Positions 15,185 to 23,607 of a stretch of DNA of 35,171 nucleotides are shown piece after piece (the first letter of the stretch is position 1; every line of letters begins with the position of its first letter). The notes below the pieces were generated by a model. That model was given only the letters and a program-made list of their open reading frames with translations, was not told the origin of the DNA and searched no databases. The stretch is from Acidimicrobiia bacterium (GTDB lineage: Bacteria; Actinomycetota; Acidimicrobiia; Spongiisociales; UBA11373), in contig JACRIT010000064.1 in assembly GCA_016215655.1 (NCBI GenBank), positions 1 to 35,171 on the forward strand, read 5' to 3'. The position numbers were made by a program, and so were the translations under genes.

Positions 15185-16603
15185 ATGCGCGTCTACAACA
15201 CCTTGGGACGGGAACTCCAGGAGTTCGTGCCGCGCGCTCCCGGCAAGGTGTCGCTCTATGTGTGCGGGCCCACCGTGCAATCGGCGCCGCACGTCGGCCA
15301 CGGCCGCCAGGCCGTGGCCTTCGACGTCATCCGCCGCTACCTGCAATGGACGGGCCTGGCGGTCCGGTACGTGACGAACATCACCGATGTCGAGGACAAG
15401 ATCATCGCCGCCGCCCAGGACGAAGGCGTCACCGCCGCCGAGGTCGCCCGCCGCACCACGGCTCAATTCCTCGAGGCCTACCGCCGGTTGCGGGTGGCGC
15501 CGCCGGACGGACTCGCCTTCGCCACCGAGCACATTCCGGAGATGATCGAGCTCATCTCCCGGCTCATCTCCCGAGGTCACGCCTACCCGGCCGGCGGAGA
15601 CGTGTACTTCGCGGTCCGGTCCTTCCCCGGGTACGGCAAGTTGAGTGGACGCAACGTCGACGAGCTGGTGTCGGGGGCCCGTATCGAGCCGGGTGAGCAC
15701 AAGCGTGACCCTCTCGACTTCGCCCTGTGGAAGGCGTCGAAGCCTGGCGAGCCCGTCTGGGAGTCGCCCTGGGGACCGGGACGCCCCGGCTGGCACATCG
15801 AGTGTTCGGCGATGGCCGAGAAGGACTTGGGGTTCGGATTCGACATCCACGGTGGCGGACTGGATCTCGTGTTCCCCCACCACGAGAACGAGATCGCCCA
15901 GTCCGAGGCGGCCGCGGAGTCGGCGCCGTTTGTCCGAACGTGGCTGCACAACGGCATGGTGACCTTGCGCGGCGAGAAGATGTCGAAGTCGCTCGGCAAC
16001 GTCGTCGGTCTTCTCGACCTTCTCGCCTCCAGCCGGCCCGAAGCCGTGCGGCTGTTCTACCTCCGCGCCCAGTATCGCCAGCCGATCGAATACGCCCCCG
16101 ACCTCCTCACCGAGGCGGAGGCGGCCCTCGACCGCCTGTGGTCGTTCCGTCGTCGTCTCGGAGCCGCCGCCGTCGTCCCCGACGCGGATGTCCCCGATGC
16201 CGCGGTACTGCAGGCGTTCCGCTCGGCGATGGACGACGACTTCAACACCGCCGGAGCCCTCGGCGTGCTCTTCGACGCGGTGCGCGAAGGCAACCGGTTG
16301 CTCGATGCCGGCGAGGATGCCAATCCCATCGCCGCCGCCTATGACGAGATCACCGCGGTCCTCGCCATCGACGAACCCGCCACCTCTCTCGCCGACCTCG
16401 CCGGCGATCTCGATGCGATTGCCGCGCGCATGGGGATTTCCGGGGGATCGCCCGATGCCGTCGTGACCGCGCTCATCGATCTCCGATCACGGGCGCGCTC
16501 CGGGCGGGACTTCGCCGTCGCCGACACGGTTCGGCGTGAGCTCGCTGCACTTGGAATCACGCTGGAGGATGGTGCCGATGGCACGACCTGGCATCGGCCA
16601 TAG
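15185..16603 (+). CDS. cysS: Cysteinyl-tRNA synthetase
   Basis: This class I synthetase charges tRNA-Cys. The 472-residue protein has the zinc ligand Cys27 in CGPTVQ, a HIGH-type motif HVGHGR (36-41), WHIECS and HHENEIAQSE for the remaining metal ligands, and KMSKS (265-269). The C-terminal DALR-type helical domain (about 350-472) is complete. It separates this protein from the mycothiol ligase MshC, which is shorter there. The start follows a -10 by 10 bases with no clear Shine-Dalgarno. The end overlaps the rlmB start by 26 bases, the usual cysS-rlmB coupling in Actinomycetota. Confidence 0.96.
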   Translation: MRVYNTLGRELQEFVPRAPGKVSLYVCGPTVQSAPHVGHGRQAVAFDVIRRYLQWTGLAVRYVTNITDVEDKIIAAAQDEGVTAAEVARRTTAQFLEAYRRLRVAPPDGLAFATEHIPEMIELISRLISRGHAYPAGGDVYFAVRSFPGYGKLSGRNVDELVSGARIEPGEHKRDPLDFALWKASKPGEPVWESPWGPGRPGWHIECSAMAEKDLGFGFDIHGGGLDLVFPHHENEIAQSEAAAESAPFVRTWLHNGMVTLRGEKMSKSLGNVVGLLDLLASSRPEAVRLFYLRAQYRQPIEYAPDLLTEAEAALDRLWSFRRRLGAAAVVPDADVPDAAVLQAFRSAMDDDFNTAGALGVLFDAVREGNRLLDAGEDANPIAAAYDEITAVLAIDEPATSLADLAGDLDAIAARMGISGGSPDAVVTALIDLRSRARSGRDFAVADTVRRELAALGITLEDGADGTTWHRP

Positions 16604-17324
16604 CGTCGAGGGGATCCATGCCGTGACAGCGGCGCTGGCGGCCGGCCGGGTGGAGCGCCTCACCGTCGAGCGGGCTCGTCTCGACGCCCTGGAATCGCTG
16701 CTCAGCTCGGCTCGGACCCGCGGGGTGCCCGTCGAGGTAGTAGACGACGTGCGCCGCGAGGCCGCGACGGACGCTCCCCAGGGCGTCGTGGCGACCTGCC
16801 GCGCCATACCGATCGCCTCGCTCGAGGACGTGGTGGCGGCCACGACGCCCGCCGCCGTGCTCGTGCTCGACCACCTCGAGGATCCCCGCAATGTCGGGGC
16901 CCTTGCCCGATCCGCCGTGGCCGCCGGCATCGGCGGCCTCGTCATCCCGGAACATCGCGCGGCTCCGCTCGAAGCCACCGCCTTCAAGGCGGCTGCCGGG
17001 GCATTCGAGCACCTCAGGGTTGCGGCGGAGTCATCGATCGCCAACGTGGTGGAGACCCTCAAGCGGATGCAGGTGTGGACGGTCGGCCTCGATGCTGGGG
17101 GGCGACAGTCGCTCTTCGGCCTGACGCTGCTCGCCGAACCCGTGGCCGTGGTGGTGGGTGCCGAAGGAGGCGGTCTCAGCCGCCTGGTGCGTGACCGGGT
17201 GGACGTGGTCGCCTCGATCCCCATCCACGGCCCTGTGGAGAGCCTCAACGCCTCGGTCGCCGCCGCCCTGGCGGTGTACGAGGTGGCTCGGGTGCGGAGT
17301 GAGGCACGAGGCCCCAGGCACTAG
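16578..17324 (+). CDS. rlmB: 23S rRNA (guanosine-2'-O-) methyltransferase RlmB (SpoU family)
   Basis: RlmB methylates the ribose of a conserved guanosine in the 23S rRNA peptidyl-transferase region. The 248-residue protein has an N-terminal substrate-binding module (GIGHSVEGIHAV) and the three knotted-SPOUT motifs: DHLEDPRNVGALARSA, VVVGAEGGGLSRL and IHGPVESLNASVAAA. I chose the ATG at 16578, which follows GGAGG by 9 bases; in-frame ATG 16569 and GTG 16572 are close alternatives. The last seven residues come from the heptamer tract that starts at 17301, and its TAG lies in the unit taggtac. The natural end of the family fold is near VYEVARV. Confidence 0.94.
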   Translation: MARPGIGHSVEGIHAVTAALAAGRVERLTVERARLDALESLLSSARTRGVPVEVVDDVRREAATDAPQGVVATCRAIPIASLEDVVAATTPAAVLVLDHLEDPRNVGALARSAVAAGIGGLVIPEHRAAPLEATAFKAAAGAFEHLRVAAESSIANVVETLKRMQVWTVGLDAGGRQSLFGLTLLAEPVAVVVGAEGGGLSRLVRDRVDVVASIPIHGPVESLNASVAAALAVYEVARVRSEARGPRH

Positions 17325-17363
17325 GTACGAGATGTCGGGCGTCCGGCATCAGGTCTCGGGTGA
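17301..17363. repeat. Heptamer repeat tract over the rlmB stop codon
   Basis: Nine in-phase units of the consensus N-R-G-G-Y-A-Y: gaggcac, gaggccc, caggcac, taggtac and so on to cgggtga. The GG at positions 3-4 is kept in eight of nine units. It begins inside the rlmB coding region and runs toward the tRNA-Thr promoter. Confidence 0.85.
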
Positions 17364-17388
17364 CCTCAACATCGGTCCTTCGTCCTTC

Positions 17389-17394
17389 TACCCT
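17389..17394 (+). promoter_or_regulatory. Predicted -10 (TACCCT) of tRNA-Thr
   Basis: TACCCT lies 8 bases before the tRNA. TCAACA at 17366-17371 is a 4/6 match to TTGACA at an ideal 17-base spacing. Confidence 0.55.
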
Positions 17395-17402
17395 GATGGC
17401 GC

Positions 17403-17475
17403 GCCGGGTTAGCTCAGTTGGCAGAGCACCTCTCTTGTAAAGAGGATGTCGCCGGTTCGATTCCGGCACCCGGCT
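17403..17475 (+). tRNA. tRNA-Thr (anticodon UGU)
   Basis: The 73-nt cloverleaf is complete. The acceptor stem GCCGGGT pairs with ACCCGGC. The anticodon arm CCTCT-CTTGTAA-AGAGG has anticodon TGT, reading ACA. The T arm GCCGG-TTCGATT-CCGGC is perfect. The discriminator is T. CCA is not encoded. A tRNA-Thr next to rlmB and a DUF3263 gene is a common actinobacterial arrangement. Confidence 0.96.
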
Positions 17476-17494
17476 CGGATCGCCTGATGACAAT

Positions 17495-17511
17495 CCCCGA
17501 TTCCGTCGGGG
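17495..17511 (+). terminator. Hairpin after tRNA-Thr
   Basis: CCCCGA-TTCCG-TCGGGG forms a perfect 6-bp stem 19 bases after the tRNA and just before the next promoter. There is no T tract. A terminator role is likely from position only. Confidence 0.45.
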
Positions 17512-17519
17512 TGGCCCCG

Positions 17520-17525
17520 TACCAT
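17520..17525 (+). promoter_or_regulatory. Predicted -10 (TACCAT) of the DUF3263 gene
   Basis: TACCAT ends 10 bases before the ATG at 17536, with no Shine-Dalgarno between. Leaderless transcription is likely. Confidence 0.5.
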
Positions 17526-17535
17526 CCGCCTCGCC

Positions 17536-17790
17536 ATGCTCAGCGAGAGCGACCGCTCGATCCTCGAATTCGAAGGGTCCTGGTGGCTCTACCCGGGGCC
17601 CAAGGATCGCGCCATTCGTGAGTACCTCGACATCAGCGCGACCCGGTACTACCAGGTGCTGCGTCGGCTCATCGACGACCCCGACGCCGAGCGCATCGCC
17701 CCCATGACCGTCCGCCGCCTCCGCCGCGTGCGCGATGACGCCAAGCGGCGCAGCGTCGAGCGCCGTCTCGGCGACGCCAAGCCACGATGA
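17536..17790 (+). CDS. DUF3263 small protein
   Basis: This 84-residue basic protein fits the actinobacterial DUF3263 family. SILEFEGSWWLYPGPKDRAIREYL is followed by SATRYYQVLRRLIDDP and an Arg-rich tail. The central part reads like a helix-turn-helix and the C-terminus is strongly basic, so DNA binding is plausible; no function is established. In other Actinomycetota the gene is also found beside a tRNA-Thr, here 61 bases downstream of it. Its stop overlaps the start of the AI-2E-type transporter gene in ATGA, so the two are translationally coupled. Confidence 0.85.
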   Translation: MLSESDRSILEFEGSWWLYPGPKDRAIREYLDISATRYYQVLRRLIDDPDAERIAPMTVRRLRRVRDDAKRRSVERRLGDAKPR

Positions 17791-18962
17791 ACGATTCGCG
17801 GATCCGCCGACTCGGGGTTGTGTCGTGGAGCCTGCTCGGCACGCTCGCGCTCCTCGGAACCATGATCTGGCTGCTGAGCAAGGTCTGGATCGTGGTGCCC
17901 CCGGTGATCATCGCCATCGCCATCATCTACATGCTCAACCCCATCGTGACCCGGCTGAGTGCCAGGGGGATGGCGCGGTGGATGGGTTCCTGCCTCTCGT
18001 ACCTCGTGTTGATGGGCCTTGTCACCCTCATCGGCTTCCTCGTGTTCCCGTCGATCTCCGACCAGGCCGGTGAGCTCGCCGACAACTTCCCCACGATCTA
18101 TGACGATCTCATCGCCGACCTCGAAGGCTTCGCCGACGACCTCGGCTTCTCCGAAGTCGACTTCCCTTCCTACGAAGAGGTGCGCGATGAGTTCACCGGC
18201 GGGGAGGGCGACTTCTTCTCCGACCAGCTCGGCCGTATCACCGACATCACCTTGAGCGTGCTCGAAGCGGTGTTCCTGCTCCTCCTTGCTCCGGTGATCG
18301 CGTTCTACCTGCTCCTCGACCTCCCCAAGGTGCGTGCCAAGACCCTCTCGCTGATCCCGCCCCGGCAGCGCGCCGAGGTGGTCTTCGTCGCCCGTGAACT
18401 CGGGCTGGCGGTGGGCGGGTTCCTGCGCGGCCAACTGCTCGTCGCCCTCATCGTCGGGGTGATGACCAGCGTGGGCTTCTGGGCGATCGGACTGCCGTTC
18501 TGGCTGCTCATTGGGATGATCGCCGGGTTCCTCAACATCATTCCCTTCGTCGGGCCGTGGGTGGGTGGCGCCCTCGGCATGCTGGTGGCTCTGGCGACGC
18601 GCGACCTGGCGACTGCCGCGTGGGCGGGCCTGGTGGCACTCATCGTGCAGCAGGTCGACAACCACTTCGTCAGCCCGACCGTCCTGCGGGCCACCGTGAG
18701 GATCCATCCGGCGATGATCATCCTCGGTCTGGTGCTCGGCGCTTCCCTCGGTGGGTTCTGGGGGGTGGTGCTGGCCGTGCCGGTGATGTCGAGCATGAAG
18801 ATCATCGGCGGTCACCTGTGGCGCACCCGGGTTCTCGGGGAGACGTGGCAGGAGGCATCCGAGGCACTCATCGAAGAGGTGCCGCCCGGTGCATCGCCGC
18901 TGGATCGCCTGCTCCACCACGACGAGCGTGAACCCGGTGAAGAGGAAACCTCGCACTCGTAG
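17787..18962 (+). CDS. AI-2E family transporter (DUF20/UPF0118 permease)
   Basis: This 391-residue membrane protein has two N-terminal helices and an extended outer or coiled segment (about 80-150, acidic). About six further helices follow, including the conserved FLNIIPFVGPWVGG and QQVDNHFVSPTVL motifs of the family. Members export autoinducer-2 or, in some bacteria, act in ion/proton exchange, so the substrate is open. It ends in a Glu-rich cytoplasmic tail. The start overlaps the DUF3263 stop. The stop codon TAG (18960-18962) is also part of the likely -10 of the next gene. Confidence 0.9.
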   Translation: MNDSRIRRLGVVSWSLLGTLALLGTMIWLLSKVWIVVPPVIIAIAIIYMLNPIVTRLSARGMARWMGSCLSYLVLMGLVTLIGFLVFPSISDQAGELADNFPTIYDDLIADLEGFADDLGFSEVDFPSYEEVRDEFTGGEGDFFSDQLGRITDITLSVLEAVFLLLLAPVIAFYLLLDLPKVRAKTLSLIPPRQRAEVVFVARELGLAVGGFLRGQLLVALIVGVMTSVGFWAIGLPFWLLIGMIAGFLNIIPFVGPWVGGALGMLVALATRDLATAAWAGLVALIVQQVDNHFVSPTVLRATVRIHPAMIILGLVLGASLGGFWGVVLAVPVMSSMKIIGGHLWRTRVLGETWQEASEALIEEVPPGASPLDRLLHHDEREPGEEETSHS

Positions 18963-18965
18963 ACT
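18960..18965 (+). promoter_or_regulatory. Predicted -10 (TAGACT) of the secreted HExxH protein gene
   Basis: TAGACT ends 11 bases before the ATG at 18977 and overlaps the previous stop codon. No Shine-Dalgarno is seen. Confidence 0.4.
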
Positions 18966-18976
18966 CGCCTGACGCC

Positions 18977-20868
18977 ATGAGAAGTCCCGTCGTCGCCGCG
19001 ATCGCGCTCACCCTCGCGGGCGCGGTGCTCGGCGCGGCACCGGCGACGGCCCAAACGGTCCCCCTCCTCACGGCCGACGATGTCGGCCCCGGGGTCTGCG
19101 TGCCGGCGGTGGTCCTTGCCGGCCAACTCGTCGACTGTACGTACCCGATCCCGGAGGGTCTCGCGCTCGACCCTTGGGGTCCGCATCACGCCGATATCGA
19201 TCTTCGCTACGACGAGGACAACGACGAGCACCCGCCATGCTTCATCCGTGATGACCGATTGATCTGCCCAGGGGTCTTCGTGTACTTCAACACCGGGGAG
19301 CGGCGTGTGACCCCGGTGATATCCGGTGTGGCGGCTGTCGCCTTTGCCACCGCCCGGGTGCTCGACTCCTGGTCGCAGCCCGCCTCGTTCAACACCGAGT
19401 GGGGTGGCGAGCCCTACGTGTTTGCGGCCAACCCGCTCACGATGTGGCTCGACGGCCCGGAACGCACCCGGGTCCGCTTTGCGGCCATACGATCGCGGGA
19501 CGACGGACGGCTCATGGCCACCGTCGATGTTCCCGAGGTGGCGGCCGACAGCTTCGAGACGGTTGCCGTCGACACGGGAGATCTCCCCTCGGGGCGATAC
19601 GTGATCACACCGTGCGTGGGCGAGTCCCGGCTCCGCTGCCGGGAGGTATCGGGTGGGGTCGGCTTTCAGGTCGGCAGCGGCCACCTCCGGGAGGTGATCG
19701 CCGGCTGGAATCGCGCCGAGGCGGATCGCATCAACGTCGTGTTCGCCCCGAGCGGGAACACCGACCCGGAAACGGCCATGCGGTTGATCCACTCGCTGCT
19801 CGGCTGGGAGGGCCCGTTGCCCATCGGAGCCGACGACGCCGTCGTGAGCGATTCGGAGCCAGGTGCGGTGTGGTGGGTACAGTACGGTCCCTTTGCCATC
19901 GAACCACTGCGTTCGTCGCGACACGCGTTCAACCTTTGGATGCTCGACGACGTGCTCGCGCATCCCCGGGCACTCGACCACACCGCGCCGCCCATGGGGT
20001 GGGATCGCCCTCCCCCCGATTTCGGGCTCCCCGACGTCGCGGTGACGGCGATCGATGTCCAGTACCCGGGGGAGTACGCCCGGTCGGAGGCGCTGTGGCC
20101 TTCGTTCAGCACCCCCGACGGACCGGCGCCCATCGAGCGGGAGGGCCTGGTGTTCTCCTCGTCCTACCTCGCGGTGTTCCCGAGCTATCCGCGTGCCCAA
20201 TCCGCCACGCTCACCCATGAGTGGGGCCATGCCCTGTTCGACCTGCGCGACGAGTACGTCGAACCCGAGCGGGGCGTCACCTACGGGTATCCGAACTGCG
20301 CTCCCGACGAGGCCACCGCCACGGAGTGGTGGGTGCCCTGCTCGGCGACATCGACCCCTTTTTCGAGGAGTACGTCGCGGTGTTGGAGAGGTACGGCGTG
20401 TCGGTGGACACCGCGCTGCGGGATCGCATCGTGACTGCGCTCGTGTCCGGCGGGTGCTACTCGGCTGGCGCGAATGCGGTTCGGCCCACAGTGGACTCGA
20501 TGATGAACTCGGAGATCCCGGTGTTCGGGTCGGTGAATCGCCGTCGTGTGGAAGAAGTCCTGGCGCTGTGGTCGGGGAGAGCGGGATTCTCGATCGATGC
20601 CGTGGCTGTGGACTGCAATGTCGTGGTGCGGCGCGAGCGCGTCGGGTTCTGCTCGGTGGAGATCGCGCCCTACGTCGATCCGCCCGTCGACACGATCGTC
20701 CTCATCACGGACTCGGGCCATCTGCGGTGTGATCCCGCCGTCGCCGTGGACGAGGTCTACCGCGCCCACTGCGGTGTCGTTCGGTTTGGCGACGGCGGCC
20801 CCTGGGAGGTGACGGTGACCGCCGAGGGGGAGTCGGCCGTCGCCCAGGTGACGGCGGTCACGGGGTAG
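18977..20868 (+). pseudogene. Secreted putative zinc metallopeptidase (HEWGH), frameshifted
   Basis: A signal peptide (residues 1-26, ending PATAQ) leads a long secreted beta-rich region. Then comes LTHEWGHALFDLRDEY, an HExxH zinc site at 414-418 followed by Asp-Glu-Tyr as in M64-type (IgA-peptidase-like) enzymes. The first frame runs to TGA 20432-20434, but after about 20333 it turns into Ser/Arg/Thr-rich nonsense. The -1 frame continues good coding sequence (GALLGDIDPFFEEYVAVL) to TAG 20866-20868. Joining them at the GGG of 20331-20333 gives about 630 residues, with one extra G restoring the frame. CCCTTTT at 20356-20362 is a second candidate site. Either the gene is broken, the base count in a homopolymer is wrong, or ribosomes slip. 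Confidence 0.75.
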
Positions 20869-20896
20869 CGTGGGATTTCGCGAGCCGGGAGGCACC

Positions 20897-21604
20897 GTGA
20901 CCGAGGAACTCGCCACACGAGATGCCTACGCGCGGGAATGCGCCGCCACCGTGATCGCGGTCGCTCCGGATGGTGTCGTGCTCGATCGCACCGTGTTCTA
21001 TGCCCGTGGAGGTGGTCAACCCGGCGACACCGGTGTGCTGGTGTGGGAAGGGCACACGTTGCCGGTGATCGACACGGTCAAGCGAGAGGGCAGCGTCGTC
21101 CACCACCTGACCGACGATCCGCCCCCGATCGGCTCCACCGTCACCGCCCGCATCGACTGGGAGCGACGCCATCGTCTCATGCGCACCCACACCGCCCTGC
21201 ACGTGCTCTCCGCAGTCGTGTGGGGCGAGTTCGGGGCGAAAGTGACAGGAGGCAACATGGAGCCGGGTGAGGCTCGCATGGACTTCGAACTGGAGTCGAT
21301 CACCGTCGAATTCGGGCGGGAGGTGGAGGCCAGGCTCAACGCCGCCCTCGCTGCGGGCCATGAGGTGACCGTGCAGTTCATGCCGCGCGCCGACGCCCTT
21401 GCCGATCCCGACCTCATCCGCACCAAGGTGAACCTCATCCCCGCGTCGATCGATCCGATCCGGGTCATCCAGAGCGGATCGATCGACAAGCAGGCCGACG
21501 GCGGCACCCACGTCGCCAATACCCGCGAGGTGGGACCGGTGCGCGTCGTGGGCACCGAGAGCAAGGGCAAGGCCAACAAGCGGATGAGGATCTCGCTGGA
21601 ATAG
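20897..21604 (+). CDS. alaX: AlaX-type alanyl-tRNA editing protein
   Basis: This 235-residue protein corresponds to the free-standing editing half of alanyl-tRNA synthetase. It would deacylate Ser- or Gly-tRNA-Ala. FYARGGGQPGDTG is the N-terminal glycine motif. HTALH (98-102) supplies two zinc ligands, and DGGTHVANT (201 onward) supplies the fourth at His205. The third ligand position, Cys in AlaRS (CGGTH), is Asp here. The GTG at 20897 is chosen because GGGAGG precedes it by 4 bases; a GTG at 20870 lies in the end region of the previous gene. The gene converges with a HAD-like gene 6 bases downstream. Confidence 0.88.
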   Translation: MTEELATRDAYARECAATVIAVAPDGVVLDRTVFYARGGGQPGDTGVLVWEGHTLPVIDTVKREGSVVHHLTDDPPPIGSTVTARIDWERRHRLMRTHTALHVLSAVVWGEFGAKVTGGNMEPGEARMDFELESITVEFGREVEARLNAALAAGHEVTVQFMPRADALADPDLIRTKVNLIPASIDPIRVIQSGSIDKQADGGTHVANTREVGPVRVVGTESKGKANKRMRISLE

Positions 21605-21610
21605 GTTCGC

Positions 21611-22048
21611 TTACGGTGTCACCCGGCCGTACGCGATGTCGAACACGGCGTCGACGACGCCTCCGAATTCCTCGTGACGGGTGAGCACGACCGCCATTCT
21701 CGATCGGCGCAGGTCGGCGGCGAGTCCGGCGCGGGCGGTCACGACCACTCCCCGTTCGCGCGGGGCCGCGGTGCGCACGATGCGACGGATGGCGCGGGCG
21801 GTGAGCACTGGGCCGTGCTCGGCGCTCGTCACCACCACATCGAAGTACCCGGCGAGCTCCTGCTGCTCGAGGTGGCGGCGCAGGACTGCTGAGGTGGTGC
21901 CGGCATCGGCGACCGCGATCATCTGGAAGGCATCGAAGAGGTGCCCGAGGGCGTGGGCCGCCTCAGGCGCCACGCTGGGCTCGTCGGAACGATCCCGGCC
22001 CTCCCACGAGAGGAGGGCCGGGATCAGATCGACGACGACGAGGTGCAC
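21611..22048 (-). CDS. HAD-like protein with degenerate catalytic motifs
   Basis: This 145-residue protein reads as a small Rossmannoid HAD fold. VVVDLIPALL stands where DxDGTL would be. AGYFDVVVTSAEHGPV matches the yFDxvvtSxexG region, and RERGVVVTARAGLAADLRRSRMAVV matches the VGD-x5-D-x2-gArxaGm region. Only the first Asp (Asp7) of motif I is kept: the second Asp is Ile/Pro, the motif III Lys is missing, and motif IV lacks the GD/DD pair. It is therefore probably not an active phosphatase. A non-catalytic or regulatory role is inferred. I chose GTG 22048 because it starts the fold; the open frame upstream overlaps the LppM-like gene. Confidence 0.5.
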   Translation of the reverse strand: MHLVVVDLIPALLSWEGRDRSDEPSVAPEAAHALGHLFDAFQMIAVADAGTTSAVLRRHLEQQELAGYFDVVVTSAEHGPVLTARAIRRIVRTAAPRERGVVVTARAGLAADLRRSRMAVVLTRHEEFGGVVDAVFDIAYGRVTP

Positions 22049-22070
22049 GGAACCCCGATCTACTCGGCGC

Positions 22071-22799
22071 CTATGCGGCCGGGGGCGGAGTATCGGCTGG
22101 AGCCGAGCCGCCCTTCTTCTTGTTCTGGGTCCAGAGGTAGTAGCCGCCACCGAGCACGACCACGACGATCACCGCGATGAGCCAGATCGGGAAGCCGCCC
22201 CCGCCGTCACTCGCCGGGGTGCCGGACGGATCCGACGACGCCTCGACGTCGAGGGTCCCGCCGAGGATGGGAATGTCCCAGGTCAGGGTGTTGCCGCTTT
22301 GCGAGTCGGCATTGTGGTTGAGGATTCGCCCGGGGAGGGTGATCTTCAGGTTGGCCGAGATCGAGTCCTCGAGCAGCGCCGGGTCGAAGCCTTCGACTTC
22401 GCTTCCCAGTGCGTCCTCGGCCGATGCCGTGCCGGTGACCGACACCAGCGTGTCGGTCACGGTGATGTCGAACGAGGTCAGCATCGTGTTCTCGGTGCTG
22501 GTCATCGTGTTCTCGAACTCGGTGATGTCCGCCACATCGCATTCGATGATGTAGAACGTCAAGTCGCCGCGCTGCTCCTCGCTGGTGCGGGCGCCCGCGC
22601 AGTCGGCGAGGTCATTGCCCTCGAACGGGTCGGCGCCCTCTTCGGAGAGGAAGAAGCCCTTGGCTTCTTCGTCCATGCCGACTTCGGTGACGATCGTCCC
22701 GCTTCCGTCGGCGTTGATGACGGCCCCGATATTGGTCTCGATCTTGCAGGCGGTCGCAACCAGGGCCAGCAGCGACGCCATGACGATCAGTCGGCGCAT
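22071..22799 (-). CDS. LppM-like lipoprotein with C-terminal membrane anchor
   Basis: This 242-residue protein has lipobox LVATAC (Cys18) and an acidic beta-rich ectodomain (about 20-190). A Gly/Ser linker follows, then a membrane helix (IWLIAVIVVVVLGGGYYLW) and a Lys/Pro/Ala tail. The opening NIGAVINADGSGTIVTEVGMDEE and the late LPGRILNHNADSQSGNTLTWDI match the LppM domain of actinobacteria, where LppM has been linked to envelope and host-interaction roles in mycobacteria. Being both lipidated and membrane-spanning, it should sit on the outer face of the cytoplasmic membrane. AGAAGGA lies just upstream of the ATG, and a TAGAGT -10 (22827-22832, minus strand) precedes it. Confidence 0.75.
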   Translation of the reverse strand: MRRLIVMASLLALVATACKIETNIGAVINADGSGTIVTEVGMDEEAKGFFLSEEGADPFEGNDLADCAGARTSEEQRGDLTFYIIECDVADITEFENTMTSTENTMLTSFDITVTDTLVSVTGTASAEDALGSEVEGFDPALLEDSISANLKITLPGRILNHNADSQSGNTLTWDIPILGGTLDVEASSDPSGTPASDGGGGFPIWLIAVIVVVVLGGGYYLWTQNKKKGGSAPADTPPPAA

Positions 22800-22870
22800 G
22801 AATCCTTCTCTCGGTGTGGAGCGCCGACTCTACAGGAGCGTGAGGGGGAGAGATCGGGTTGTGGCGTCCC

Positions 22871-22876
22871 TAGCCT
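22871..22876 (+). promoter_or_regulatory. Predicted -10 (TAGCCT) of the gene at 22884
   Basis: TAGCCT ends 7 bases before the GTG start, identical to the disA element. Leaderless transcription is likely. Confidence 0.45.
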
Positions 22877-22883
22877 TTGACCC

Positions 22884-23600
22884 GTGGATGAGGTGTCGCG
22901 GCGGTTACGCGAAGCACTGGTGTCGGCGCTGCCTTCGTATGTGGTGGGTCGGCTCGCCGCGGGGGGATGGCCGCAGCCGGCCGACTCGGTGCTCCGTGAT
23001 GCGCAGTCGTGGCTCGCTGCCGAACTCGATCGGTTGCTGGCCTTGCCGTACCGCGACCAGCCGCGGGGTCCCCTCGAGGTGTTCCAGGAGGCGCTCGCCG
23101 GCCCCACTGCGGCGCTGGCATCGGCGGGGGCGGCACCGCCGCGTCGCGATCCGGCTGCCGAGGCCGCGTTGCCGGGCGACACGTTCGATCTCGCTCCTGC
23201 TTCCTCGGCGGCGCTCGGTGAGGAGGCCTGGCTGGCCCACCTCGCCTGGGGCGCCGCCAAAGCGGCGGCAATCACCCGGCCGGCATGCGGCGTGCTTGCC
23301 GCCAATCTCCTCGATCTCGACCGCATCGAGCGCTCTCTGGTCGCGGTGGGGTATCGCATGGAGCAGATCCGTGCAGCCGACGCGGTGCTGGGACAGGTGG
23401 TGGTCTTCGTCGATCTGGAACATCCTGGGGCCGACGACGTGATCCGGGCAGCAGCGAGCCGCGGGATCGCTGCCATCGCCTATGGGCCGCACGTGGATGG
23501 CATCGCCATGGTGCGGGCGCGCTCGCTGGGGGCCCGGGACGCTCTGCCTCGATCGCGATTCTTCCGCGATCCTGGGGCCTTGCTTCCGAAGTACCTCTAG
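22884..23600 (+). CDS. Conserved-looking protein of unknown function
   Basis: This 238-residue cytoplasmic protein is not recognised. The first 75 residues are helical and include PSYVVGRLAAGGW and AAELDRLLALPYRDQPRGPLEVFQEAL. An Ala/Pro-rich linker follows (about 78-125). The last 100 residues look like an alpha/beta receiver-like fold with short hydrophobic strands (VVVFVDLEHPGADDVI, GIAAIAYGPHVDG). The phospho-acceptor geometry of response regulators is not evident. It starts with GTG right after a -10, is monocistronic and converges with the EamA gene. Its codon use is normal for the window, so it is surely a real gene. Confidence 0.75.
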   Translation: MDEVSRRLREALVSALPSYVVGRLAAGGWPQPADSVLRDAQSWLAAELDRLLALPYRDQPRGPLEVFQEALAGPTAALASAGAAPPRRDPAAEAALPGDTFDLAPASSAALGEEAWLAHLAWGAAKAAAITRPACGVLAANLLDLDRIERSLVAVGYRMEQIRAADAVLGQVVVFVDLEHPGADDVIRAAASRGIAAIAYGPHVDGIAMVRARSLGARDALPRSRFFRDPGALLPKYL

Positions 23601-23607
23601 CCCCGGA

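Noticed and set aside
15185-16603. MshC (mycothiol ligase) instead of CysRS
   Set aside because: Full-length C-terminal domain and the cysS-rlmB arrangement fit CysRS.
20356-20362. Programmed -1 frameshifting as the main explanation for the HEWGH gene
   Set aside because: The coding frame appears to change before the slippery site (GALLGDID in the -1 frame reads better than the zero frame from 20333), so a missing base at GGG 20331-20333 is simpler; kept as an alternative only.
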